Assembly: GCF_900102465.1 (NCBI RefSeq)
Contig: NZ_FNBW01000017.1
Span: 62,001 to 126,000 of the forward strand
Length of the DNA stretch: 64,000 bases
From: Thalassobaculum litoreum DSM 18839
GTDB taxonomy: Bacteria > Pseudomonadota > Alphaproteobacteria > Thalassobaculales > Thalassobaculaceae
Direction: 5' to 3'
Part shown: positions 27,578-37,878 of the stretch, one piece after another
Layout: each line of letters opens with the position of its first letter
Numbering within the stretch: position 1 is the stretch's first letter
Notes under the pieces: generated by a model
Told to the model about the DNA's origin: nothing
The model's database searches: none
The model's input: only the letters and a program-made list of their open reading frames with translations
Program-made: the position numbers and the translations under genes

Positions 27578-28864
27578 ATGTCCGCCCCGTCCGATCATCC
27601 GCTGAGGTTTCCGCTGGCGGCGGAGCTGCACGCGCGCCCGTTTGCAGAACTCGAGGCGCCGGAGCGGATCTCCCATATCGCCCTGCTCACCGGCACCGGC
27701 TCCCGCGAGGTCGAGCGCGCCCGGCTGGCGGATCTCTGCGCCAGGCTCGGCGGCACGCCCCCGGGCGAGGAGGCGACCCACCACATCATGGATTTCGGCA
27801 CCTTCCGCCTGAAATGGGAGCGCCATACCGAGTTCACGACCTACACCTTCCTGCGCCACGGCCCGTTCGACGCCCCGTTCGCCGAGCCGGCATCGGCCCT
27901 GGCGCCGCCGGACTGGCTGGCCTCCCTGCCCGGCGAGCGGGTCGTGGCGATCCACCTGGCCCTGCTGCCGGAGACCAGCGACCGGGCCGAGGAGGATCTG
28001 GCCAAGCACCTGTCGCTGTCTTCGCTGTGCCGGGCGACCGTGCTCGGCGGGGCGGCGGAGATCTCCACCGACCACCGGATCGCGCCGGACGGCTTCGTGC
28101 GCATGCTGGTGTTCGACCGCACCCTGCTGCCGCGCCAGGCCGGGCGGCTGGTGCAGCGTCTGGTGGAGATCCAGACCTACCGCGACATGGCCCTGCTCGC
28201 CCTGCCCAAGGCGCGCGAGGCGGCCCCGACCATCGCCCGGATCGATGCGTCGCTGGCGGAGCTGACCGGCACGATGACCTCGGTCGGACAGATCGACGAC
28301 GAGCAGCGGATGCTGGAGCGGCTGATCACCCTGTCGGCGGAGATCGAGGAGAACATCGCCGCCACGTCCTACCGCTTCGCCGCGGCCCGGGCCTATGAAG
28401 GGCTGGTGGTCGACCGGGTGGTGGAGATCGCCGAGGTGCCGCTGGGCGACCACCCGACCCCCAGCGCCTATGTGGACCGCCGTTTCACCCCGGCCATGCG
28501 GACCTGCGAGTCGACCGCATCGCGGCAGTCCTCCCTGTCGGAGCGGGCCACCCGGGCGGCGAACCTGCTGCGCACGCGTGTGGACATCACCCTGGAGGCG
28601 CAGAACCGCGACCTGCTCGCCTCCATGGACCGGCGCGCCCGCCTCCAGCTCCGCCTGCAGCAGACCGTGGAGGGCCTGTCGGTCGCCGCCATCACCTATT
28701 ACGTGGTCGGGGTCGCCGGCTATCTGCTCTACGCGATGAAGTCGATCGGCGCCGAGATCAACGTCCCCGCGGTGCAGGGCTTCGCCGTGCCGGTGATCGC
28801 AATCCTGGTCTGGTCGGGGGCCCGCAGGGCGCGCAAGCGCATCGCGCGGGAGAAGGACGGGTAG
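27578..28864 (+). CDS. DUF3422 family membrane-anchored protein
   Basis: The 428-residue protein matches the DUF3422 family: N-terminus HPLRFPLAAELHARPFAELEAPERISH, a central helical region, and two C-terminal transmembrane helices (VAAITYYVVGVAGYLLYAM and VPVIAILVWSGA). The bulk should lie in the cytoplasm. Its role is unknown. It is convergent with dxs. Confidence 0.85.
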   Translation: MSAPSDHPLRFPLAAELHARPFAELEAPERISHIALLTGTGSREVERARLADLCARLGGTPPGEEATHHIMDFGTFRLKWERHTEFTTYTFLRHGPFDAPFAEPASALAPPDWLASLPGERVVAIHLALLPETSDRAEEDLAKHLSLSSLCRATVLGGAAEISTDHRIAPDGFVRMLVFDRTLLPRQAGRLVQRLVEIQTYRDMALLALPKAREAAPTIARIDASLAELTGTMTSVGQIDDEQRMLERLITLSAEIEENIAATSYRFAAARAYEGLVVDRVVEIAEVPLGDHPTPSAYVDRRFTPAMRTCESTASRQSSLSERATRAANLLRTRVDITLEAQNRDLLASMDRRARLQLRLQQTVEGLSVAAITYYVVGVAGYLLYAMKSIGAEINVPAVQGFAVPVIAILVWSGARRARKRIAREKDG

Positions 28865-28883
28865 AGCACGACCGGGAGCGGCC

Positions 28884-30815
28884 TCAGGCCACCGGGCCGG
28901 CGCCGGACGCGATGGAGGCCCCCGTCGCCATCAGCGCGCCGAGTGCGGTGGTCACGATGGCCTCGGAATCCAGCCCCGCATCCTTGTACTGGGCGGACTG
29001 GCTGTCGTGGTCGATGGGGCGGTCCGGCAGCACCATCGGACGCACCGCCAGCCCGGCATCCAGCAGTCCGGCATGGGCCAGGTGATGCAGCACCTGGGAG
29101 GCGAAGCCGCCGATGGCGTTCTCCTCCACCGTGATCAGCGCCGCATGCTCGCGGGCCAGGCGGGTGACCAGCTCGCCGTCGATCGGCTTGGCGAAGCGGG
29201 CGTCGGCGACGGTGGTGGAGATCCCGCGCGCCTGCAGCGCCTCGGCCGCGGCCAGCGCGTCCTGAAGACGGCCACCCAGCGAGAGGATCGCCACGGTCGT
29301 GCCCTCGCGCACCACCCTGCCCTTACCGATCTCCAGCACCGAGCCGGTGATCGGCAACTCCACGCCCACGCCCTCGCCGCGCGGATAACGCAGGGCGGAA
29401 GGGCCGTCGTCTATGGCGGCGGCGGTGGCGACCATGTGCTTCAGCTCCGCCTCGTCCGACGGCGCCATGATCACGAAATTCGGCAGACAGCCGAGATAGG
29501 TCAGGTCGAAGGCGCCGGCGTGGGTCGCCCCGTCGGCGCCGACCAGCCCGGCGCGGTCGATGGCGAAGCGCACCGGCAGGCTCTGCAGCATCACATCGTG
29601 CACGACCTGGTCGTAGCCGCGCTGCAGGAAGGTGGAGTAGATCGCGGCGAAGGGCTTCATCCCCTCGCAGGCCATGCCGGCGGCGAAGGTCACCGCATGC
29701 TGCTCGGCGATGCCCACGTCGAAGCTGCGCTCCGGAAAGCGCTCGGCGAATTTGTTCAGGCCGGTCCCGGACGGCATGGCGGCGGTCACCGCGACGATGC
29801 GGTCGTCGGCCTCGGCCGCCTGGATCAGGCTCTCGGCGAAGACGTTGGTATAGCTGGGCGCGTTTGGCTTCGGCTTGGCCTGGGCGCCGGTGACCACGTC
29901 GAACTTGGCGACGGCGTGGTACTTCTCGGCATTGGCCTCGTTGAACGGATGGCCGCGGCCCTTCTCGGTGACCACGTGCAGCAGCACCGGACCCTGCTTG
30001 CGGCCCTTCAGCTTCTTCAGGATCGGCACGAGATGGTCGAGGTTGTGGCCGTCGACCGGGCCGACATAGAAGAAGCCCATCTCCTCGAACAGGGTGCCGC
30101 CGGTCAGCATGCCGCGGGCGAATTCCTCGGCGCGCTGGGCGGCGCGCTCCAGCGGCTTGGGGAAGTGGCGGGCGACCTGCTTGCCGAGCTCGCGGAACGA
30201 GGCGAAGGAGCGCGACGAGACGATCTGGGACAGGTAGGCGCTCATCGCGCCGACCGGCGGGGCGATCGACATGTCGTTGTCGTTCAGGATCACGAGCATC
30301 CGGCTGGCCGACGCCCCGGCGTTGTTCATCGCCTCATAGGCCATGCCGGCGCTCATGGAGCCGTCGCCGATCACCGAGACCACGTCGAAATCGTCGCCCA
30401 GCAGGTCGCGGGCGGCGGCCATGCCGAGGCCCGAGGAAATGGAGGTGGAGCTGTGCGCCGCGCCGAACGGGTCGTATTCGCTTTCCGAGCGCTTGGTGAA
30501 GCCCGACAGGCCGCCCCCCTGGCGCAGGGTGCGGATGCGGTCGCGCCGGCCGGTCAGGATCTTGTGGGGATAGGCCTGGTGGCCGACATCCCAGATGACC
30601 TTATCGCGCGGCGTGTCGAACACGTGATGCAGGGCCACGGTCAGCTCGACCACGCCGAGACCGGCCCCCAGATGACCGCCGGTCACCGACACCGCCGAAA
30701 TCGTCTCGGCCCGCAGCTCGTCGGCCACTTGGCGCAGGTCGGCGACGCTCAGCCCCTTCAGGTCGTCCGGCGAGGCGATGCGGTCCAGGAGCGGGGTCTC
30801 GGGCCGATTGCTCAT
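28884..30815 (-). CDS. dxs: 1-deoxy-D-xylulose-5-phosphate synthase
   Basis: The 643-residue TPP enzyme catalyses the first step of the MEP isoprenoid pathway (pyruvate plus glyceraldehyde-3-phosphate). Motifs present: [20 protein letters not shown], the TPP-binding [18 protein letters not shown], the catalytic Glu in [15 protein letters not shown], and the C-terminal transketolase domain. It follows ispA by 20 bp in the same operon, linking precursor supply and prenyl synthesis. Confidence 0.97.
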   Translation of the reverse strand: MSNRPETPLLDRIASPDDLKGLSVADLRQVADELRAETISAVSVTGGHLGAGLGVVELTVALHHVFDTPRDKVIWDVGHQAYPHKILTGRRDRIRTLRQGGGLSGFTKRSESEYDPFGAAHSSTSISSGLGMAAARDLLGDDFDVVSVIGDGSMSAGMAYEAMNNAGASASRMLVILNDNDMSIAPPVGAMSAYLSQIVSSRSFASFRELGKQVARHFPKPLERAAQRAEEFARGMLTGGTLFEEMGFFYVGPVDGHNLDHLVPILKKLKGRKQGPVLLHVVTEKGRGHPFNEANAEKYHAVAKFDVVTGAQAKPKPNAPSYTNVFAESLIQAAEADDRIVAVTAAMPSGTGLNKFAERFPERSFDVGIAEQHAVTFAAGMACEGMKPFAAIYSTFLQRGYDQVVHDVMLQSLPVRFAIDRAGLVGADGATHAGAFDLTYLGCLPNFVIMAPSDEAELKHMVATAAAIDDGPSALRYPRGEGVGVELPITGSVLEIGKGRVVREGTTVAILSLGGRLQDALAAAEALQARGISTTVADARFAKPIDGELVTRLAREHAALITVEENAIGGFASQVLHHLAHAGLLDAGLAVRPMVLPDRPIDHDSQSAQYKDAGLDSEAIVTTALGALMATGASIASGAGPVA

Positions 30816-30835
30816 GATAAACGCTTTCCAGTCCG

Positions 30836-31726
30836 TCAGTTCGTGCGGTCGACGACGTAGCGCGCGGCCTCGCGCAGCGGGTCGGCGGCCTCGTCGAACA
30901 CCTCCAGAGCGTGCACCGCCTGGTCGATCAGCAGGTGGGCCTGCGCCCGTGCCCGTTCGGCTCCCAGGATAGACACGAACGTCGCCTTGCCGGCTGCGGC
31001 GTCCTGACCCACTGGCTTGCCGGTCTTCTCCGGGTCGCCCTCGACGTCCAGCAGGTCGTCGGCGATCTGGAACGCCAAACCGAACTCCTGCGCGAAGTTA
31101 TGCAATGCCATATAGGAGCGATAAGAGCCTTTGCCCAGGATCGCGCCCGCCACCGAGGAGAACGCGAACATCTCGCCGGTCTTCAGGCGCTGCAGCCGGG
31201 TGATGGCGCCGATGTTCATCTCGCCGTCGCGCTCCGCCAGCAGGTCGATCATCTGGCCGCCGCACATGCCGTGGCCGCCGGCCGCCTGGGACAGCTCGCG
31301 CACCAGTTCGATGCGCACCGCGGGATCCGCATGGGTCTCCGGGGCGGCCAGCACCTCGAAGGCCAGCGCCTGCAGCGCGTCGCCGGCCAGGATCGCGGTC
31401 GCCTCGTCGAACTGCTTGTGGCAGCTCGGCCGGCCGCGCCGCGTGTCGGCATTGTCCATGGCCGGCAGGTCGTCATGGATCAGCGAATAGGTGTGCATGA
31501 ACTCCACGGCCGATGCGACCCGGGCGGCACAGCGCTTGTCGACCCGGAACAGGGCGGCGGACTGCATCACCAGGAACGGCCGCAGCCGCTTGCCGCCGGC
31601 CGTGCAGGAATAGCGCATCGCCTCGAACAGCAACGCCTCGGCGTCGTCCGGCTTCGGCAGCAGCAGGTCCATGGTCTTGTCGACCGTGGCGGCGCACTCC
31701 GCCAGCAGCGTCTGCAGGTCGGCCAT
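30836..31726 (-). CDS. ispA: farnesyl/geranylgeranyl diphosphate synthase
   Basis: This 296-residue short-chain trans-prenyltransferase carries the first Asp-rich motif [14 protein letters not shown] and the second DDLLDVEGD, with [10 protein letters not shown] upstream. Product length is not certain from sequence, but the size and operon context (xseB-ispA-dxs) are those of bacterial farnesyl diphosphate synthase. Confidence 0.95.
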   Translation of the reverse strand: MADLQTLLAECAATVDKTMDLLLPKPDDAEALLFEAMRYSCTAGGKRLRPFLVMQSAALFRVDKRCAARVASAVEFMHTYSLIHDDLPAMDNADTRRGRPSCHKQFDEATAILAGDALQALAFEVLAAPETHADPAVRIELVRELSQAAGGHGMCGGQMIDLLAERDGEMNIGAITRLQRLKTGEMFAFSSVAGAILGKGSYRSYMALHNFAQEFGLAFQIADDLLDVEGDPEKTGKPVGQDAAAGKATFVSILGAERARAQAHLLIDQAVHALEVFDEAADPLREAARYVVDRTN

Positions 31727-31738
31727 CGACAGCTCCCC

Positions 31739-32014
31739 TCAGGCGTCGAAATCGGTGGTGCCGGACGGCTGACCGCTCTCGTCGAGCTTGATCTTCTCGA
31801 CCTTGAGGCGGGCCTCCTCCAGTTTCTTCTGGCAGTGCTTCTTCAGCGCCGCCCCCCGCTCATAGGCGGCGATGGCGTCGTCCAGCGAGCCTCGGCCCTG
31901 CTCCAGGGTCTCGACGATCGCTTCGAGCTCGCGCAGGGCGTCCTCGAAGCTCATGGTATCGACCGGCGCTGGAGCGGGCGCGGCGGCGGGTTTGTCGGCT
32001 TGTGTATCGGTCAC
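31739..32014 (-). CDS. xseB: exodeoxyribonuclease VII small subunit
   Basis: The 91-residue protein has the family core SFEDALRELEAIVETLEQGRG followed by LDDAIAAYERGAALKKHCQKKLEEA, a helical hairpin that binds XseA. It is located 12 bp upstream of ispA, the widely conserved xseB-ispA-dxs order. The N-terminal 20 residues are Ala/Pro rich and probably disordered. Confidence 0.96.
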   Translation of the reverse strand: MTDTQADKPAAAPAPAPVDTMSFEDALRELEAIVETLEQGRGSLDDAIAAYERGAALKKHCQKKLEEARLKVEKIKLDESGQPSGTTDFDA

Positions 32015-32120
32015 GTCTGTCCTCCGGAAAGCGCGCGGAGTGTATGCAGGGTGCGGGTGCGAAACAAGGCCGGCGGACTGAGCCTCGCCCTGGACTTCGC
32101 ATACCGCCCGAGGCGGCCGG

Positions 32121-33047
32121 TCAGCCCTTCATGAGCTGCTTCACATGGGCCGCCGCCGACACGGAGAGCGCCTGCAGGTCGTAGCCGCCCTCTAGGCACG
32201 AGACCACCTTGCCGCCGCAGACCTTCTTGGCGACCCGCATCAACTCCTTGGTCGCCCAGACGAAATCCTCGGTCTCCAGCATCAGCGAGGCCAGCGGGTC
32301 GTCGCGGTGGGCATCGAAACCGGCGGAGATGATCAGCAGCTCCGGCATGAAGGCTTCAAGCGCCGGCAGGATGCGGTCGCTCATGGTCTGCCGGAACTCC
32401 GGGCCGCCGGACATCGGTGCCAACGGCGCGTTGACGATATTGCCCTGGCCCCGCTCGGTCGCCGCACCGGTGCCCGGATACAGCGGCATCTGGTGGGTCG
32501 AGGCGTAGAGCAGGCTCGGCGTGTCCCAGAACGCCGCCTGAGTGCCGTTGCCGTGGTGGACGTCGAAATCCATCACCGCCACCCGCTTCAGCCCGTGCAC
32601 CGCCTGCGCATGGCGGGCGGCGATGGCGACATTGTTGAAGAAGCAGAAGCCCATGGCCCGGTCCGGTTCGGCATGGTGGCCGGGCGGCCTTGTCGCGCAG
32701 AAGGCGTTCTTCGCCTCGCCGCCCAGCACCGCGTCGGTCGCCGCCACCGCCGCCCCGGCCCCGCGCAGCGCGGCCTCGCCGGATCCCGGCGACAGGAAGG
32801 TGTCGCCGTCGATCGCCGCCATTCCGGTCTTGGGGACCGCCTCCAGAATCGCGGCCACATAACGCTCGGGATGGACCCGGGCGATCTGCTCGACCGAGGC
32901 CATCGGCGGCTCGCGCCGGTCCAGCTTGTCGAAGTTCGGCGCCTCAAGCGCTTTCCAGATCGCCTTCAGGCGGGCCGGGTGCTCCGGGTGCATCTTGCCC
33001 GGCTCGTGATGGACGCAGGCGTCGTGGGTATAGAGAAGCGTTGTCAT
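32121..33047 (-). CDS. histone-deacetylase family amidohydrolase
   Basis: The 308-residue zinc amidohydrolase has the arginase/deacetylase fold. Active-site motifs are intact: RPPGHHAEPDRAMGFCFFNN (general-base His pair), DFDVHHGNGTQ (zinc Asp/His), SAGFDAHRDDPL (zinc Asp) and EGGYD. The substrate in bacteria may be acetylpolyamines or acetylated proteins such as acetyl-CoA synthetase. It heads the hdac-xseB-ispA-dxs run, a common alphaproteobacterial order. Confidence 0.93.
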   Translation of the reverse strand: MTTLLYTHDACVHHEPGKMHPEHPARLKAIWKALEAPNFDKLDRREPPMASVEQIARVHPERYVAAILEAVPKTGMAAIDGDTFLSPGSGEAALRGAGAAVAATDAVLGGEAKNAFCATRPPGHHAEPDRAMGFCFFNNVAIAARHAQAVHGLKRVAVMDFDVHHGNGTQAAFWDTPSLLYASTHQMPLYPGTGAATERGQGNIVNAPLAPMSGGPEFRQTMSDRILPALEAFMPELLIISAGFDAHRDDPLASLMLETEDFVWATKELMRVAKKVCGGKVVSCLEGGYDLQALSVSAAAHVKQLMKG

Positions 33048-33056
33048 GGGCCGAGC

Positions 33057-33206
33057 CTAGCAAGCCCCCCGCTCGCGTACCAGCAGCAGCACGGGGTCTC
33101 CGGCATAGCTGACGGTAGCGATTTCCGCGTACCCCATCGACCGGACCAACCGATACGGCCGCAGAACCAGCCGCTCCGTCTCGATCACGGTCGGATGCGA
33201 AGTCAT
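33057..33206 (-). pseudogene. remnant of a GNAT acetyltransferase
   Basis: The 49-codon frame starts TVIETERLVLRPYR, the typical first strand of RimJ/RimL-type GNAT enzymes. It then jumps directly to RLVRSMGYAEIATVSYAGDP, which resembles the last helix and strand of the same fold. The acetyl-CoA loop and about 100 residues between are absent. The simplest reading is an internally deleted gene that happened to keep its frame. It lies immediately upstream of the deacetylase-like gene on the same strand. Confidence 0.55.
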
Positions 33207-33376
33207 TCGCAAAAGCCCGCCCTTCGGTTGGCCGCCGGGCCGGCGCGGCGCCCGCGGATCGCTGGCCGTCAGCCGGTTAATAGTTGCGGACTCTGGTATA
33301 TCTCACCCTGTAGACTTGCAAGCCCGTGACGAGCGCTACCTTATGACCGTCCAGTGACTGTGAGGACTTGCATACG

Positions 33377-34498
33377 ATGCCCGTTCCTGCCCGTTCCGCC
33401 GCCCTGTTCCTCGGGCTTTGGGCCCTGTGCGCGGTGCTTCTGCCGACCTCGGACGCCCTGGCCCAGGGACGCGAGGCGTCGGTCACCGTCGATCCCGTCA
33501 CCCGGCAGCCGCTGATCGCCACGGTAAACGTGCTCGGCCGCTTCGTCGCCCGGCAGTCCGGCGTGCTCGCCGCCCGGGTGGCCGAGCGGGTCGACGAGGT
33601 GGCGGTGCAGGTCGGCGACCAGGTGAAGCGCGGCGACGTGATCGCCCGGCTGTCGAGCGACCGGCTGGCCGCGGAACGCCTGCGCACGGAGGCCCAGGCC
33701 AAGGCGGCGGAGTCCGACATCACCGCCGAACGCGCCAATCTGGCCAAGGCGCAGCAGACCCTGGACCGGCTGAATAAGCTGCGTTCGTCCAGCGCGCACC
33801 GCCCCGACCGGGTGGAGGATGCCGAACGCGACGTGGAGGCCCATCGGGCCGCCCTGCGCGCCGCCGAGGCCGATGCCGCCGTCGCCCGCGCGCAGCTCGA
33901 CCTGGCCGAGATCGCCCTGCAGGACGCCGCGATCACCGCGCCGTATGACGGGGTGGTCACGGTCAAGCACGTCTCCGCCGGCTCCTATGTCCGTCTCGGC
34001 GACCCGGTGGTCACCATGCTCAACCACGTGGAGCTGGAGATCGAGGCCGACGTGCCGGCCAACCGCACCGGCGGCCTGAAACCGGGCACGGTGGTCGAAG
34101 GCGAGCTGCAGGACGGCACCCGGCTGTTCGCCGTGGTCCGCGCCGTCGTGCCGGAGGAGAACACCCGCACCCGGACCCGGGCCGTTCGCTTCACCCCACA
34201 GGATTCCTCCCAAGTCGGCAACGCGGCGAACCAGGCAATCACCCTGGAAGTCCCGCTGGACCAGAGCCGGCAGGTGCTGACCGTCAACAAGGACGCGGTC
34301 ACCGTGCAGCGCGGCGAGAACATCGTCTTCATCGTCCAGGACGGCAAGGCGGTACCCCGCTCGATCCGTCTCGGCGAGAGCGTCGGCAACCGCTTCGAGG
34401 TGCTGGACGGGCTGGAGGACGGCGACCTCGCCGTGGTCCGCGGCAACGAGGTGCTGCGCCCCGGCCAGGCGGTGTCCGTGGGCCAGGGTCAGGGCTGA
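33377..34498 (+). CDS. RND efflux periplasmic adaptor subunit
   Basis: The 373-residue membrane-fusion protein has a signal peptide ending near DALAQG, then a biotinyl-lipoyl-like half motif (ARVAERVDEVAVQVGDQVKRGD), a coiled-coil hairpin (residues 100-170), the second lipoyl half (ITAPYDGVVTVKHVSAGSYV) and beta-barrel/membrane-proximal domains. There is no lipobox, so it is soluble or held by its partner. ATG 33377 was taken; TTG 33368 is possible. The pump gene begins 23 bp downstream. No outer-membrane channel gene is present. Confidence 0.93.
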   Translation: MPVPARSAALFLGLWALCAVLLPTSDALAQGREASVTVDPVTRQPLIATVNVLGRFVARQSGVLAARVAERVDEVAVQVGDQVKRGDVIARLSSDRLAAERLRTEAQAKAAESDITAERANLAKAQQTLDRLNKLRSSSAHRPDRVEDAERDVEAHRAALRAAEADAAVARAQLDLAEIALQDAAITAPYDGVVTVKHVSAGSYVRLGDPVVTMLNHVELEIEADVPANRTGGLKPGTVVEGELQDGTRLFAVVRAVVPEENTRTRTRAVRFTPQDSSQVGNAANQAITLEVPLDQSRQVLTVNKDAVTVQRGENIVFIVQDGKAVPRSIRLGESVGNRFEVLDGLEDGDLAVVRGNEVLRPGQAVSVGQGQG

Positions 34499-34521
34499 GG
34501 CGAGAGCGGGGGGACAGCGCC

Positions 34522-37500
34522 GTGAACATCATCCGCGCCTCGATCGAACGGCCGATCGCCATCATCTCCGCCGTGCTGATGGTGGTGATGTTCGGCATCG
34601 TCGCCCTGATCAACATTCCGATCCAGCTCGCCCCCGACGTGAACCGGCCGGTGATCACGGTGGAGACCGAGTGGTTCGGCGCCGCCCCGGCCGAGGTCGA
34701 GCGCGAGATCGTCAACCGCCAGGAGGACGAGCTGCGCGGCCTGGAAGGGCTGGAGGAGATGATCGGCACGGCCGAGACCGGCCGGGGCCGCATCGAGCTG
34801 GAGTTCCAGGTCGCCACCGACATGGACCGTGCCCTGCTGCTGGTCGCCAACCGGCTGGACCGGGTCGGCGACTATCCCGCCGAGGTCGACCAGCCGACGC
34901 TCAGCACCGCCGGGGCCGAGGACAACGCCATCGCCTGGCTGACCCTGCGCCGGGTGGCGGGCAACGACCGGCCGATCCACACCTTCGGCGACTTCGCCGA
35001 GGACGTGATCAAGACCCGCATCGAGCGGGTGCCCGGCGTCAGCCGCGTCGACGTCTATGGCGGCGCCGAGCGCGAGATGCAGCTCATCGTCGACCCGGAG
35101 CGCCTCGCCCATAACCGCATCACCATCGGCCAGGTGGTCCAGGGTCTGCGCGCCGCCAACGCGTCCATCTCCGCCGGCGCGGTGGAGGAAGGCAAGCGCC
35201 GCTACACCGTGCGCACCGAAGGCGATTTCGAGAGCGTCCAGTCGGTGCGCGACGTGGTGCTGCGCTCCACCGTCGATCCGGTGACCGGCCGGGTCGCCCG
35301 GCTGACCGTGGCCGATATCGGCGCCGTCGTCTTCGACTACAAGGAACCGGTCGCCCGGATCCGCTATTTCGGCGAGCCCGGCATGGCCATGCCCATTCGC
35401 CGCGAGACCGGCGCCAACGTGATCGAGACCATGGCCGGCGTCGACGCCGCCCTGGCGGAGCTGTCGGCCTACGACCTGCCGGCCGAGGGGCTCTACATCA
35501 ACAAGGTCTATGACGAGACCACCTACATCACCTCGGCCATCAGTCTGGTGCAGCAGAACATCTGGGTCGGCGGCGTGCTGGCGGCGGTGGTGCTGATGAC
35601 CTTCCTGCGCTCGGGATCGGCGACGCTGGTGGTGTCGCTGGCCATTCCGGTCTCCGTGGTCGGGTCCTTCGTCGCCATGGCCGCGCTGGGACGGTCGATC
35701 AACGTGATCTCGCTGGCCGGCCTCGCCTTCGCGGTGGGCATGGTGGTGGATGCCGCCATCGTCGTGCTGGAGAACATCTTCCGGCTGCGCCAGAACGGCC
35801 GCAGCGCCAAGGACGCCGCCTATCTCGGCGCCTCCCAGGTCTGGGGCGCGGTGCTGGTCTCGGCCCTGACCACGGTGATGGTGTTCATCCCGATCCTGGT
35901 CATGCAGTTGGAAGTCGGACAGCTGTTCCGCGACATCGCCGTCGCCATCTCGGTCTCGGTCCTGCTGTCGCTGCTGGTCTCGGTCACCGTGGTCCCGGCC
36001 CTGGCCAGCCGCCTGCTCGGCCCCGGGGTGGAGAAGGCGCAGAGCCGGCGGGTGCCGGGCATCGACCACTTCGCCCGGGCCTTCCATCGCGGCGTGATGG
36101 GCATCACCCGCAGCGCGGTGCGCTCGCGCAGCTTCGCCGCCGCCATGATTCTCGCCCTGACGGCCGTCTGTTCGATCTCGACCTATATCTTCCTGCCGAA
36201 GCTCGACTACCTGCCGAACGGCAACCGCAACCTGGTGATCGGCCGGCTGTCGCCGCCGCCGGGCTACAACCTGGACACCCAGACCGCCATCGCCGGCCAG
36301 TTGGAGAACGCCACCCGGCCGATCTGGGACGAGAATGCGGAGCGGCTGCAGACCGAGGACGGCACGCCGACCCTGTCGCGCTTCTTCTTCGTCGCCTTCC
36401 GCGCCAACACCATCATCGGTGCCGCCGCGGCCGACGACAGCCGGGTGGCGGAGCTGATCCCGGTGCTCAGTGCCCCGGTGCGCTCGGTGCCCGGGACCCG
36501 CTCCTTCTTCTTCCAGACCTCGCTGTTCGGCCGCGGTGTCGGCGGCTCGGGGGCAGTCGATCTGGATATCTCCGGCGGCGACATGAACGAGATCGTCGAG
36601 GTGGCCCAGCGGATCGACCGGGCGATCAACGACGTCCTGCCACGCAGCGAGGGCACGCAGATCCGCCCGCTGCCCAGCCTGACCCTCGGCGCGCCGGAGG
36701 TGCGGCTGCTGCCCGACCGCATGAAACTGGCCGATAACGGCATCTCCGCCCTGGAACTCGGCCAGACCGTCGATGCCTTCAACGACGGGCTGCGGGTGGC
36801 GGAGATCACCGTCGACGGCGAGCGGGTCGACCTGACCCTGCGCGGCCCGGTCAAGAACGTCACCCAGACCCAGGGGATCGAGGCCCTGCCCGTGGTCACC
36901 GAACAGGGCATGATCCTGCCCGCCAGTTCCCTGGCCACAGTGGCGGTCACAACCGGCCCGACCGAGATCCGCCACCGCGAACGCCTGCGCACCATCACCT
37001 TGGTGGTGCAGCCGCCCGCCTCCATCGCGCTGGAGGAGAGCATGGACATCCTGCGCGACCAGGTGATCGCCAAGGTGGTCGCCGAGGGCGTGCCCGCCGG
37101 CGTGACCATGCGGCTGTCCGGCACCGCCAGCAAGCTGCAGGAGACCTGGGCGGAGATGCAGATCGACCTGGTGATGGCGCTGGCCATCGTCTACCTGGTC
37201 ATGGCGATCCTGTTCGAGAGCTTCCTGTACCCGATCATCATCGTGTTCTCGGTGCCGCTGGCGACCGCCGGCGGCATGCTCGGGCTCGGGGTGCTGAATG
37301 CCTTCACCCCGCAGAAGCTCGACATGCTCACCCTGCTCGGCTTCGTGATCCTGATCGGCATCGTGGTGAACAACGCGATCCTGCTGGTGCACCAGACCCT
37401 GCACCACCTGCGCGACGAGGGCATGGCACCGGGAGCGGCGATCCTGGAGGCGACCAGCAACCGTATCCGGCCGATCTTCATGTCCACCCTGACCAGCGTG

Positions 37501-37746
37501 CTCGGCATGCTGCCGCTTGTGGTGTTCCCGGGCGCGGGGTCGGAGCTGTACCGCGGCCTCGGCTCGGTGGTGGTCGGGGGCCTCGCCCTGTCGGCCGTGC
37601 TGACCCTGGGGCTGATCCCGCCGATGCTGTCGCTGTTCATGGCGGCGATCGAGGGCCGGGAGGCGAAGAGCCCGGCGCCGGACGTGCCGGCGACGGTCAC
37701 GGGGGCCTCCGGCGGCCCGGATCCCAAGGGCGCTCCGGCCGAATAG
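34522..37746 (+). CDS. RND family efflux pump permease
   Basis: The 1074-residue proton-driven inner-membrane transporter of the AcrB/MexB (HAE1) class has twelve helices with two large periplasmic loops. The N-terminal helix is followed by IQLAPDVNRPVITVETEWFGAAPAEVER, and the helix-4 region contains AFAVGMVVDAAIVVLENIFR, where an Asp pair carries protons. Substrates cannot be predicted. It forms an operon with the adaptor; an outer-membrane partner must be encoded elsewhere. Confidence 0.95.
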   Translation: MNIIRASIERPIAIISAVLMVVMFGIVALINIPIQLAPDVNRPVITVETEWFGAAPAEVEREIVNRQEDELRGLEGLEEMIGTAETGRGRIELEFQVATDMDRALLLVANRLDRVGDYPAEVDQPTLSTAGAEDNAIAWLTLRRVAGNDRPIHTFGDFAEDVIKTRIERVPGVSRVDVYGGAEREMQLIVDPERLAHNRITIGQVVQGLRAANASISAGAVEEGKRRYTVRTEGDFESVQSVRDVVLRSTVDPVTGRVARLTVADIGAVVFDYKEPVARIRYFGEPGMAMPIRRETGANVIETMAGVDAALAELSAYDLPAEGLYINKVYDETTYITSAISLVQQNIWVGGVLAAVVLMTFLRSGSATLVVSLAIPVSVVGSFVAMAALGRSINVISLAGLAFAVGMVVDAAIVVLENIFRLRQNGRSAKDAAYLGASQVWGAVLVSALTTVMVFIPILVMQLEVGQLFRDIAVAISVSVLLSLLVSVTVVPALASRLLGPGVEKAQSRRVPGIDHFARAFHRGVMGITRSAVRSRSFAAAMILALTAVCSISTYIFLPKLDYLPNGNRNLVIGRLSPPPGYNLDTQTAIAGQLENATRPIWDENAERLQTEDGTPTLSRFFFVAFRANTIIGAAAADDSRVAELIPVLSAPVRSVPGTRSFFFQTSLFGRGVGGSGAVDLDISGGDMNEIVEVAQRIDRAINDVLPRSEGTQIRPLPSLTLGAPEVRLLPDRMKLADNGISALELGQTVDAFNDGLRVAEITVDGERVDLTLRGPVKNVTQTQGIEALPVVTEQGMILPASSLATVAVTTGPTEIRHRERLRTITLVVQPPASIALEESMDILRDQVIAKVVAEGVPAGVTMRLSGTASKLQETWAEMQIDLVMALAIVYLVMAILFESFLYPIIIVFSVPLATAGGMLGLGVLNAFTPQKLDMLTLLGFVILIGIVVNNAILLVHQTLHHLRDEGMAPGAAILEATSNRIRPIFMSTLTSVLGMLPLVVFPGAGSELYRGLGSVVVGGLALSAVLTLGLIPPMLSLFMAAIEGREAKSPAPDVPATVTGASGGPDPKGAPAE

Positions 37747-37798
37747 GCGGACGGAACGGACCGCAAGAGCTTCCCCGCCGAGCATGCTTCTTCACAGA

Positions 37799-37821
37799 GC
37801 AAACGATGTGTTAACGTTTGC
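37799..37821. promoter_or_regulatory. inverted repeat upstream of a pentapeptide-repeat gene
   Basis: GCAAACG (37799-37805) and CGTTTGC (37815-37821) form a perfect 7-bp inverted repeat with 9 bases between, 57 bases before the next start codon. There is no T-run, so it looks more like a protein-binding site than a terminator. Confidence 0.4.
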
Positions 37822-37878
37822 CCTGCACGGTGGGGGAGACATTCGCGCAATGAGACCGCAAGGGATTGGGGCATCCCG

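Noticed and set aside
33207-33376. Possible small gene or RNA between the GNAT remnant and the RND adaptor
   Set aside because: No frame with a start and ribosome site and no terminator; it is most simply the promoter region of the efflux operon.
34489-37785. 1098-codon minus-strand open frame opposite the RND pump
   Set aside because: It is antisense to a full RND permease with clear family motifs; the product is low-complexity His/Gly/Arg/Asp without domain features.
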